A stretch of 64,000 nt of DNA from Prevotella sp. UBA2754 (GTDB lineage Bacteria > Bacteroidota > Bacteroidia > Bacteroidales > Bacteroidaceae), in NCBI GenBank assembly GCA_002353295.1, contig DEJG01000001.1:39167-103166 (forward strand). Direction: 5' to 3'. The number at the start of each line of letters is the position of its first letter. Within the stretch, counting starts at the first letter, position 1. The notes below the pieces were generated by a model. It searched no databases. It was not told where the DNA came from and worked only from the letters and a program-made list of their open reading frames with translations. Positions 52,152 through 59,995 of the stretch are shown piece by piece. A program made the position numbers and the translations under genes.

Positions 52152-53879
52152 ATGCATTATCAATGGAATTACAAACCACCTACACCCGAAAGACGGCAAG
52201 CGGCTGAAGAACTGGCAGAGAAGATTGGAATGAGTCCAATCGTGGCTGACCTGCTCATCGGACGAGGCATCAAAACGGAATCTGCAGCCAAGCGATTTTT
52301 CAGACCCATGATGAACGAGCTCATCGACCCGTTCCTGATGAACGACATGGATGTGGCAGTAGACCGTCTAAACGATGCGATGGGACGTAAAGAACGTATC
52401 ATGGTTTATGGTGACTATGATGTCGATGGGTGTACAGCGGTGGCACTGGTCTATAAATTCCTGCAGCAGTTCTATTCCAACATTGAATACTACATCCCTA
52501 ATCGTGAAGAAGAGGGCTATGGTGTGAGTATCAAGGGAATAGACTATGCGAAAGAGACTGGTGTAAAACTGATTATCGTGCTCGACTGCGGCATCAAGGC
52601 TGTCGAGGAAATAACTTATGCCAAACAACAGGGCATCGACTTCATCATCTGCGACCATCACGTGCCTGACGAAGTAATGCCTCCTGCTGTGGCTATACTG
52701 AACCCCAAACGGGCTGACTCATCTTATCCCTTCAAGGACTTGTGTGGATGTGGTGTGGGATTTAAACTGATGCAGGCTTTTGCCAAGAACAACGGCATTC
52801 CTTTTTCCCGACTGATTCCACTACTCGATTTCTGCGCCGTCAGCATTGCGGCAGACTTGGTGTCAGTAACGGGCGAGAACCGCATTCTGGCGTTCCACGG
52901 ACTGAAACAGCTGAACCAGAGTCCGTCGATTGGCCTGAAGGCTATTATCGATATCTGCGGACTGACAGGTAGGGAAATCACGATGAGCGACATCGTCTTC
53001 AAGATAGGACCACGCATCAATGCCAGTGGCCGTATGCAGAATGGTAAGGAAGCCGTAGAACTGCTGGTGGAGCGCGACTTACAAAAGGCTCTGACTGAAG
53101 CTAATCGCATCAATGTATATAACGAACAACGCAAGGATGTAGACAAGCAGATGACGGTAGAGGCCAATGAGATTGTGGCTCGCTTGGAAAGCCAGAAACA
53201 CATGCAGTCCATCGTGCTATATGACGAGGGATGGAAAAAGGGTGTAGTTGGTATTGTGGCCTCACGCCTGACGGAGCTCTACTATAGACCTACCGTCGTG
53301 CTGACCATCATTGACGGTGTGGCATCGGGGTCGGCTCGTAGCGTGGCTGGGTTTGACATTTATGACGCTATCAAGAGTTGTCGCGACCTACTGGAAAACT
53401 TCGGAGGCCATACCTATGCAGTAGGACTGACCCTGAAACAGGAAAACATCTCAGAGTTCCGCCGTCGTTTCCAAGAGTATGTCAGTAGTCACATTCTGCC
53501 CGAACAGACACTCCCCACCCTTGATATTGACGAGGAGATAGACTTCAAGGATATCTCGAAGAAGCTGCACAACGATTTGCGCCGACTGGCTCCTCACGGA
53601 CCAGACAATCCTAAACCGCTGTTCCTCACACGCAATGTGTACGACTATGGAACTTCGAAAGTTGTGGGGCGTCACCAGGAACATATCAAGCTGGAACTCG
53701 TTGATTCTAAATCAGCAGTAGTGATGAATGGCATAGCCTTCGGACAGAGTGCAGAAGCGCGATATATCAAGTCGAAACACTCGTTCGATATCGTATACAC
53801 CATCGAAGAGAACACCTATAAACGAGGCGAAGTACAATTACAGATAGAAGATATTCAACCTTCTCAAAGGGAAGAATGA
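52152..53879 (+). CDS. recJ: Single-stranded DNA exonuclease RecJ
   Basis: 575-aa 5'-3' ssDNA exonuclease of the DHH family. Motifs MVYGDYDVDGCTA and ICDHHVPDE carry the metal-binding residues; the C-terminal DHHA1 and OB regions follow (SGSARSVAGFDIY). It works with RecQ in resecting DNA ends and stalled forks, and recQ begins at the overlapping ATGA of its stop, a direct operon pairing. Confidence 0.96.
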   Translation: MHYQWNYKPPTPERRQAAEELAEKIGMSPIVADLLIGRGIKTESAAKRFFRPMMNELIDPFLMNDMDVAVDRLNDAMGRKERIMVYGDYDVDGCTAVALVYKFLQQFYSNIEYYIPNREEEGYGVSIKGIDYAKETGVKLIIVLDCGIKAVEEITYAKQQGIDFIICDHHVPDEVMPPAVAILNPKRADSSYPFKDLCGCGVGFKLMQAFAKNNGIPFSRLIPLLDFCAVSIAADLVSVTGENRILAFHGLKQLNQSPSIGLKAIIDICGLTGREITMSDIVFKIGPRINASGRMQNGKEAVELLVERDLQKALTEANRINVYNEQRKDVDKQMTVEANEIVARLESQKHMQSIVLYDEGWKKGVVGIVASRLTELYYRPTVVLTIIDGVASGSARSVAGFDIYDAIKSCRDLLENFGGHTYAVGLTLKQENISEFRRRFQEYVSSHILPEQTLPTLDIDEEIDFKDISKKLHNDLRRLAPHGPDNPKPLFLTRNVYDYGTSKVVGRHQEHIKLELVDSKSAVVMNGIAFGQSAEARYIKSKHSFDIVYTIEENTYKRGEVQLQIEDIQPSQREE

Positions 53880-55813
53880 AGAATGAGTCTTATACTTCAC
53901 TTTTAAAACAATATTGGGGCTACGATGATTTCCGAGGAATACAGCGTGAAATCATCGAGTCAATAGGTGCCGGCCTTGATACGCTGGGACTGATGCCAAC
54001 GGGAGGTGGTAAATCGTTAACATTCCAAGTGCCTGCTTTGGCTATGGAGGGCGTGTGCATCGTCATCACGCCCTTGATAGCGTTAATGAAAGACCAGGTG
54101 CACCATTTGCGCCAGCGTGGCATCATGGCAGCAGCCATCTATAGCGGCATGCAGCATGACGATATCCTGCGCATACTGGAGAATTGTATTCTGGGCAGCA
54201 CCAAACTGCTCTATGTATCACCAGAACGACTGGGCAGCGAACTCTTTCAGACAAAGCTTAAGCATATGAAAGTGAGCTTCATCACGGTCGATGAAGCCCA
54301 CTGTATTTCTCAATGGGGGTATGATTTCCGTCCTTCTTATCTGCAGATAGCGAATATCCGTCATATTTGTCCCGATGTGCCCGTGCTGGCCCTGACGGCT
54401 ACAGCCACTCCCAAAGTGGTCGACGATATCTGCGCCAAATTAACTCTCAACTCTCAAAGGCTACGGGTAGGCGAGCGAAGCTCGGGAATGCTTTCAACTT
54501 CCTTCCGCGTTTTCCGCATGTCGTTCGAGCGACAGAACCTGACCTACAGCGTGAGTCATGCGATGGATAAGCGGACCGATCTGATACACTTGCTGGATGG
54601 CGAAAAGAGTTCTGCTATCGTGTACGTCAGGAGTCGACGACATGCCCGCGAAATAGCAGAACTGCTGACAGAAGCTGGACTTAGTGCCACGTTCTATCAC
54701 GCTGGATTGGAGCATGCAGTGAAAGACCAGCGACAACGGGACTGGCAACACGACCGAGTACGCATCATGGTGGCTACCAATGCTTTCGGTATGGGTATCG
54801 ATAAACCGGATGTACGTATTGTGGTACATTTCGACTGTCCTGACTCTATCGAAGCCTACTTCCAGGAGGCAGGACGTGCAGGACGTGATGGTTTGCCGGC
54901 TCGCGCTATCCTACTCTATAATGCAGCCGACGAGCCCAAACTCCATAAACGTATCAGAGACACCTTCCCCGAGAAAGACTATATCCGCAAGGTTTACGAC
55001 CACCTCGCCTATTATTACCAGATAGCAACGGGCGATGGCTATGGTGTGTCACGCGAATTTAATATTGACGACTTCTGCCGAAAATTTAATCACTTTCCCA
55101 TTCAAGTGCATTCCGCCTTACAGATTCTGCAACGTGCCGGATACATTGAGTATCTGGCAGAACAGGATAATCAGGCACGGGTAAAATTTCTCGTCACACG
55201 TGATGATCTGTATCGCTTACGTGGTGACACGCCTGATGAAGAGAAAGTTATTGTTACCATCCTGCGCAACTATGGAGGACTCTTTGCCGATTATGGTTTC
55301 ATTGACGAGAGTTTGATAGCCAATCAATGCGGCATGAAGTCACATGAGGTCTACCAGACACTGAAGGGACTCTCCGAGAAACACGTCCTTCATTTCATTC
55401 CCCGCAAGCAGGTGCCTTACATTCGTTATTTGCAGCGGCGCGAGGACAGCGAACACATCATACTCCCCCCTGCCGTCTATGAAGAGCGATTGGCACAATA
55501 CCAAGAGCGTATCGAAGCCATGCTGCGCTATGCCAAGGACGATAGTAAGTGCCGCAGTCGCCAACTGCTGGAGTATTTTGGTGAGAAGGATGTGAAAAAC
55601 TGTGGCCAGTGTGATGTGTGCCATACTACGGCAAAGACTGACATCCAACAGGCTCAGCAAAAGATTCTTAGTTTGCTGTCGGACAAGAAACGCCACCACA
55701 TAACGGAACTGTACAGGTTGCAACTGGACAAAGAAGAAATGGAGCAAGCCCTCACCTACCTTCTGCAGGAGGAATATATTTTTCAAGAGGACGGCTATCT
55801 CCTGATTCCATAA
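53876..55813 (+). CDS. recQ: ATP-dependent DNA helicase RecQ
   Basis: 645-aa 3'-5' helicase. Walker A GGGKSLTFQVP, DEAHCISQWGYDFRPSY, motif VI EAGRAGRDG, then the RQC zinc site (CRSRQLLEYFGE and NCGQCDVC) and a winged-helix end. HRDC is not evident. Between the usual TATPKVVDDICAKL and FRMSFERQNL there are about 20 extra residues (NSQRLRVGERSSGMLSTSFR, near 191-210), encoded by an inverted copy of the GAGAGTT heptad repeat and a small palindrome. The frame is kept. Whether this loop disturbs activity is unknown. Confidence 0.93.
   Translation: MKNESYTSLLKQYWGYDDFRGIQREIIESIGAGLDTLGLMPTGGGKSLTFQVPALAMEGVCIVITPLIALMKDQVHHLRQRGIMAAAIYSGMQHDDILRILENCILGSTKLLYVSPERLGSELFQTKLKHMKVSFITVDEAHCISQWGYDFRPSYLQIANIRHICPDVPVLALTATATPKVVDDICAKLTLNSQRLRVGERSSGMLSTSFRVFRMSFERQNLTYSVSHAMDKRTDLIHLLDGEKSSAIVYVRSRRHAREIAELLTEAGLSATFYHAGLEHAVKDQRQRDWQHDRVRIMVATNAFGMGIDKPDVRIVVHFDCPDSIEAYFQEAGRAGRDGLPARAILLYNAADEPKLHKRIRDTFPEKDYIRKVYDHLAYYYQIATGDGYGVSREFNIDDFCRKFNHFPIQVHSALQILQRAGYIEYLAEQDNQARVKFLVTRDDLYRLRGDTPDEEKVIVTILRNYGGLFADYGFIDESLIANQCGMKSHEVYQTLKGLSEKHVLHFIPRKQVPYIRYLQRREDSEHIILPPAVYEERLAQYQERIEAMLRYAKDDSKCRSRQLLEYFGEKDVKNCGQCDVCHTTAKTDIQQAQQKILSLLSDKKRHHITELYRLQLDKEEMEQALTYLLQEEYIFQEDGYLLIP
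54442..54499 (+). repeat. Repeat plus palindrome inserted inside recQ
   Basis: Two AACTCTC heptads (54442-54455), the reverse complement of the intergenic GAGAGTT unit, lead into a palindrome CGAGC-GAA-GCTCG (54472-54484) and a TTTCAACTT end. It lies where recQ proteins normally have only a few residues. This looks like intergenic-type DNA captured in a coding sequence. Confidence 0.6.
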
Positions 55814-55815
55814 AA

Positions 55816-55853
55816 AAAGCTGTACCCACATGAAGGATACAGCTTTCTTTTTA
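55816..55853. terminator. Bidirectional terminator between recQ and ilvC
   Basis: AAAGCTGTA (55816-55824) with TACAGCTTT (55838-55846), perfect 9-bp stem and 13-nt loop, followed by CTTTTT on the plus strand. On the minus strand the stem is followed by a run of T (complement of 55818-55812). It ends both recQ and the ilv operon. Confidence 0.85.
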
Positions 55854-55866
55854 TGCTATACAGAGA

Positions 55867-56916
55867 TTAGTCTTCCTGATTCTCTGGACGCAACTTGCGA
55901 ACAGTCTCACCGGCACGCCACATCTCCTGGTTGTGCATAGCCTCGAGCTCTTTCTCCAATCCGGCACGATAGTCGGGCTTAGAGTTAGCATCGATGGTGA
56001 TCTGAGCCTCGTTACCAGTCTTTACTGAGTAGTACAGCCACTCCATCACAGGCTTGATGGCATCGTGGAAACGGGGAGCCCAGTCGAGCGCACCACGCTG
56101 AGCAGTAGTAGAACAGTTGGCATACATCCAGTCCATACCCTTTGCACCGAACAACGGGCCAAGGCTCTGGGTCAGCTCCTCAACAGTCTCGTTGAAAGCC
56201 TCAGAGGGAGTGTGACCATTCTCACGGAGCACCTCATACTGAGCCAACAGCAAGCCCTGGATAGCACCCATCAGCGAACCGCGCTCACCAGTCAGGTCAG
56301 AGGTAGCCTCACGCTGGAAGGTGGTCTCGAACAAATAACCGGCACCGATACCGATACCGAAGGCCAATGTCTTCTCCTTAGCCTTACCCGAAGCATCCTG
56401 GTAAACAGCATAAGAGCAGTTCAGACCACGACCCTCGCAGAACATAGTGCGGAGAGAAGTACCTGAACCCTTAGGAGCTACCATGATAACGTCAACATCC
56501 TTTGGAGGAACAACACCGGTACGGTCGCTCCAGTTGATAGCGAAACCATGGCTATAATACAAAGTTTTACCGGGCTTCAAATACTTCTTAATAGTAGGCC
56601 ATTGCTGAATCTGACCAGCGTCAGAAAGCAGCATGCAGAGGATAGTACCCTTCTCAGCAGCTTCCTCGATAGAGAAAAGTGTCTTGCCGGGAACCCATCC
56701 GTCGGCTACAGCCTTGTCGTAGGTCTTACCCTGACGCTGGCCAACGATAACGTTGAAACCATTGTCGCGCAGGTTACAAGCCTGACCAGGTCCCTGAACA
56801 CCATAACCGATGACTGCGATTACCTCGTCCTTCAATACTTCACGTGCCTTCTCAAGTGAGAATTCTTTGCTGGTGACCACTGTTTCCATGACGCCACCGA
56901 AATTCATTTCTGCCAT
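55867..56916 (-). CDS. ilvC: Ketol-acid reductoisomerase
   Basis: 349-aa NADPH enzyme of branched-chain amino acid synthesis, second step after acetolactate synthase. Rossmann motif GYGVQGPGQACNLRDNG near residue 38, followed by the cofactor-specifying VGQRQGK loop and the metal-binding Glu-rich region (DLTGERGSLMGA, EALFNETVEEL-like). Slightly longer than the minimal class I enzyme. Last gene of the operon. Confidence 0.96.
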   Translation of the reverse strand: MAEMNFGGVMETVVTSKEFSLEKAREVLKDEVIAVIGYGVQGPGQACNLRDNGFNVIVGQRQGKTYDKAVADGWVPGKTLFSIEEAAEKGTILCMLLSDAGQIQQWPTIKKYLKPGKTLYYSHGFAINWSDRTGVVPPKDVDVIMVAPKGSGTSLRTMFCEGRGLNCSYAVYQDASGKAKEKTLAFGIGIGAGYLFETTFQREATSDLTGERGSLMGAIQGLLLAQYEVLRENGHTPSEAFNETVEELTQSLGPLFGAKGMDWMYANCSTTAQRGALDWAPRFHDAIKPVMEWLYYSVKTGNEAQITIDANSKPDYRAGLEKELEAMHNQEMWRAGETVRKLRPENQED

Positions 56917-56941
56917 AATTGCAAATGTTTTAAATGTTATA

Positions 56942-57679
56942 CTAATAAAAACTTACTTTACTCCTACAAACTTCCACATCGTCGTCCTTACAGATGCGGA
57001 TATTAAATGCGTCGCCTTCCTGCTCCATATAGAAGCTGAGCTTGTCGCCGGCATGGGCTTCAGCCACGTAGGCTATCTCGAAGCGCTTCACCTGGTGCTC
57101 ACGATACCAGTCGAGATCCCAGAGGTCGAGTACGTGCTCGATGTATTTCACGCTGTTGATGTGTCCGTTGATATCCACATCATTATAATAGGTGTCGATG
57201 GTACGCACGAGACGGGCTTCGTCCGACATCTTTACGCGACCACCCTTGTCGATGGGGCATTCCTTGTCCTTGACAATCCAGTTCTCAATAGCTCCGTTGT
57301 CGATGGAATAGATGTCGGTTGGCTGACGTGTCTCGGTGTCAATCATTGCCCAGATGCTGCGCCCGTAACCATAAGTGTGTCCGTCGATTCCGATGACGGC
57401 AAAATTACGACTGGTGAAATAGCGCATGGCTGACTCCACCCATGTCTCGACATTGAACTTGGTATATTGCTGGGGCATCTCCTTCATCTCGATAGCCAGA
57501 CGCGAGAGCACCCACGAACGGTTGATGGTCATCAGATACTTCATACCGAAACCGCGTGCCGAACTATGGAAATCGGCTGCGTTCAGCATGTGGTTACCCA
57601 TGTGCCCCATGAACAGACGGCCATTGAAATCACAATGGAACGGCTCTGCCATAAACTCGTAGCACCCTACCTTATCCAT
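56942..57679 (-). CDS. Acyl-ACP thioesterase
   Basis: 245-aa double hot-dog thioesterase of the FatA/FatB/plant-like family. It has the helix-associated FHCDFNGRLFMGHMGNHML and a second half with VDINGHINSVKYIEHVLD, where the catalytic-type Asp/Asn and His occur. It would release fatty acids from acyl-ACP. It lies inside the ilv operon, between ilvN and ilvC, with its start overlapping ilvN by 8 bp, so it is expressed with branched-chain precursor synthesis; a role in branched-chain or odd fatty acid release is inference. Confidence 0.88.
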   Translation of the reverse strand: MDKVGCYEFMAEPFHCDFNGRLFMGHMGNHMLNAADFHSSARGFGMKYLMTINRSWVLSRLAIEMKEMPQQYTKFNVETWVESAMRYFTSRNFAVIGIDGHTYGYGRSIWAMIDTETRQPTDIYSIDNGAIENWIVKDKECPIDKGGRVKMSDEARLVRTIDTYYNDVDINGHINSVKYIEHVLDLWDLDWYREHQVKRFEIAYVAEAHAGDKLSFYMEQEGDAFNIRICKDDDVEVCRSKVSFY

Positions 57680-58217
57680 TCTGCCGTTCCCTTTCTTCCA
57701 AGAATTCGCTCACCTGCTCCTGCGTGCCGCGTGTCACGGCAATACGTCCGCTGCGGGTATATTGCAACACACAGCCATATTCGTCCAATGCACGATAGAG
57801 CGATATGATGTCCTCCGTTCGTCCACTCTTCATCACGATGATATAGGTGGGGTTCACCTCCGTTATCTTGGCATCGTGGCGACGGATGGTGCGCGATATC
57901 TCCGGATTCTGCATCACCAGGTCGGTCTGCAACTTATAGAGTCCTGCCTCACGGATGAACAGCTGGTCGTCGGTGAAGTAGTTGGCCTTGATGACATCCA
58001 CCTTCTTCTCAATCTGCTTGGTGATTTTGATAATCTGGTCCTCATCGCTCCATGCCGTGATGGTGTATTTATGCACACCCTCTATCGACGATGCCGACAC
58101 GTTCAGACTCTCGATATTCACCTGGCGACGGGTGAATACGGCTGTCACCTGATTCAATATACCGGCAATATTCTCCGAATAAACCAGCAGCGTATATAGT
58201 TTCTTTTTGTCTTCCAT
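57672..58217 (-). CDS. ilvN: Acetolactate synthase small (regulatory) subunit
   Basis: 181-aa ACT-domain regulatory subunit (YTLLVYSENIAGILNQVTAVFTRR) that senses branched-chain amino acids and activates IlvB. A second ACT-like half follows. ATG 58217 is the fourth base of the last heptad of the ilvB/ilvN repeat. It overlaps the thioesterase gene by 8 bp. Confidence 0.95.
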   Translation of the reverse strand: MEDKKKLYTLLVYSENIAGILNQVTAVFTRRQVNIESLNVSASSIEGVHKYTITAWSDEDQIIKITKQIEKKVDVIKANYFTDDQLFIREAGLYKLQTDLVMQNPEISRTIRRHDAKITEVNPTYIIVMKSGRTEDIISLYRALDEYGCVLQYTRSGRIAVTRGTQEQVSEFLEERERQNG

Positions 58218-58253
58218 CTTACTTCTTACATCTTACATCAGACATCATACTTC
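58215..58253 (-). repeat. Heptad tandem repeat, ilvB/ilvN junction
   Basis: Read on the coding strand from 58253: GAAGTAT, GATGTCT, GATGTAA, GATGTAA, GAAGTAA, then GATG at 58218-58215. The first unit encodes the last two residues of IlvB (EV) and starts its TGA stop; the last partial unit contains the ATG of ilvN. The whole gap is repeat. Confidence 0.9.
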
Positions 58254-59948
58254 CAACATCATATCGTTCACGTTCATTCCCGGAGGCGTCATAGGCAGCA
58301 CGTCGTCGTCTTCCTTGATAGCACACTCAAGAATAAAAGGCCCGTCGGTCGACAGCATCTTCTCGACGGCAGCAGCCAGATCGTTGCGGTCGGTCACGGC
58401 CTGATAAGCGATGCCATAGCCCTGGGCTATCAGTTCGTAGCAGGGATTCATCATCTTGGTGAACGACTTGCGGCGCATCCAGAACATATCCTGCCACTGG
58501 CGCACGTTGCCCAGATAATTGTTATTGAGCAGAATCATCTTGACGGGTGACTGCTGCTCCATGATGGTACCCAGTTCCTCGATGCACATCTGGAAACCGC
58601 CATCGCCCATGAAACAGCACACCATACGGTCAGTACCAAAAGTGGCACCGATAGCGGCTGGCATACCGTAGCCCATCGTTCCCAGTCCACCGCTGGTACA
58701 GATACTGCGCTTCTCGGGATACTTGAAGTAGCGGGTCGCAAATAGCTGATTCTGACCAACATCCGTCACGAGGACAGTACCGCGTGGGGCCTTCTCAGCA
58801 ACCACATTCACCACCTCGCCCATCAATAGCGGACCCTCCTGGGGATGGATGGCGGGCTCGATAACTTTCTCGCGCTCTTTGCGGTCGAGTTCCTTGAACG
58901 AATCGCGCCATTCGCGGTGCTTATTGGAATGCAGCAAAGCCGTGATAGCGGGCAACGACTCCTTACAGTCTGCCACTACCGCCACATCGGTCTTCACGTT
59001 CTTATCTATCTCGCTACGGTCAATATCCAAATGAATGATTTTGGCCTGCTTGGCATACGTCTTCGTATTACCCGTCACACGGTCGGAGAAACGCATACCG
59101 ATGGCTATCAGCACGTCGCACTCCTGCTCTTTCAGGTTGACGGCATAGTTTCCGTGCATACCCAGCATACCCACGTTCAGGGGATGGTCGGATGGCAATG
59201 CCGACAGACCCAGCATGGTGCGTCCGGCAGGAATATCGGCTTTCTCCAGGAATGCCTTCAACTCCTCCTGTGCATTACCCAGCTCTACGCCCTGCCCTAC
59301 CAGCGCCAAGGGGCGCTTGGCATGGTTGATCAGTTCGGCAGCCTGACGTACAGCCTCTTCATTCAGCTGGGGCTTGGCTACGTACGAACGCACGAAATCA
59401 ACCTTCTTGGGTTCCCATTCTACCTCCTCTACCTGTGCGTTACGAGGGAAGTCGAGCACTACAGGACCCGGGCGACCGCTACGTGCAATATAGAACGCAC
59501 GACTGACAGCCCAAGCCACATCCTCGGCATGACGAATCTGGTAAGCCCACTTACAGATAGGCTGAGCCACACCCACGAGGTCAACCTCCTGAAAGGCATC
59601 GGTACCAAGGGCTGAAATAGCCACCTGTCCGGCTATCACCACGATGGGCGTTGAGTCAAGCATGGCATCAGCCACACCCGTCAGCGTATTCGTGGCACCG
59701 GGACCGCTGGTCACCAAGGCTACACCTACCTCGCCACTGACGCGGGCATAACCCTCAGCAGCATGTACGGCACCCTGTTCGTGGCGCACCAATATATGGT
59801 CAAAACATTTCTTTTCACCTCGTGTGTAGTCGAATAGCGAATCGTACGTGGGCATGATAGAACCGCCAGGGTAACCGAAAATAGTCTTCACCCCCTCGGC
59901 CTGCAATGCACGCATCAGCGCTTTCGAACCAGTTATCTTGTCTCTCAT
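58245..59948 (-). CDS. ilvB: Acetolactate synthase large subunit
   Basis: 567-aa thiamine diphosphate enzyme condensing pyruvate units. Catalytic Glu in HEQGAVHAAEGYAR, the TPP/Mg site MGDGGFQMCIEEL to NNNYLGNVRQWQ. Starts MRDKITGSKALMRALQAEGV. Final residues MLEV come partly from the heptad repeat. Confidence 0.96.
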   Translation of the reverse strand: MRDKITGSKALMRALQAEGVKTIFGYPGGSIMPTYDSLFDYTRGEKKCFDHILVRHEQGAVHAAEGYARVSGEVGVALVTSGPGATNTLTGVADAMLDSTPIVVIAGQVAISALGTDAFQEVDLVGVAQPICKWAYQIRHAEDVAWAVSRAFYIARSGRPGPVVLDFPRNAQVEEVEWEPKKVDFVRSYVAKPQLNEEAVRQAAELINHAKRPLALVGQGVELGNAQEELKAFLEKADIPAGRTMLGLSALPSDHPLNVGMLGMHGNYAVNLKEQECDVLIAIGMRFSDRVTGNTKTYAKQAKIIHLDIDRSEIDKNVKTDVAVVADCKESLPAITALLHSNKHREWRDSFKELDRKEREKVIEPAIHPQEGPLLMGEVVNVVAEKAPRGTVLVTDVGQNQLFATRYFKYPEKRSICTSGGLGTMGYGMPAAIGATFGTDRMVCCFMGDGGFQMCIEELGTIMEQQSPVKMILLNNNYLGNVRQWQDMFWMRRKSFTKMMNPCYELIAQGYGIAYQAVTDRNDLAAAVEKMLSTDGPFILECAIKEDDDVLPMTPPGMNVNDMMLEV

Positions 59949-59962
59949 ATTCTCTTTTGCGT

Positions 59963-59988
59963 CGTTATGACGTTATAAACGTTATCTC
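59963..59988 (-). repeat. Short ATAACG repeats between ilvD and ilvB
   Basis: Three ATAACG copies on the minus strand (plus-strand CGTTAT at 59963, 59971 and 59980), period 8-9, fill the middle of the 47-bp ilvD/ilvB gap. It resembles the junction repeats elsewhere but is less regular. Confidence 0.6.
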
Positions 59989-59995
59989 GAAATTC

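Noticed and set aside
58845..59615. 256-codon open frame opposite ilvB
   Set aside because: Antisense shadow of acetolactate synthase; no independent signals.
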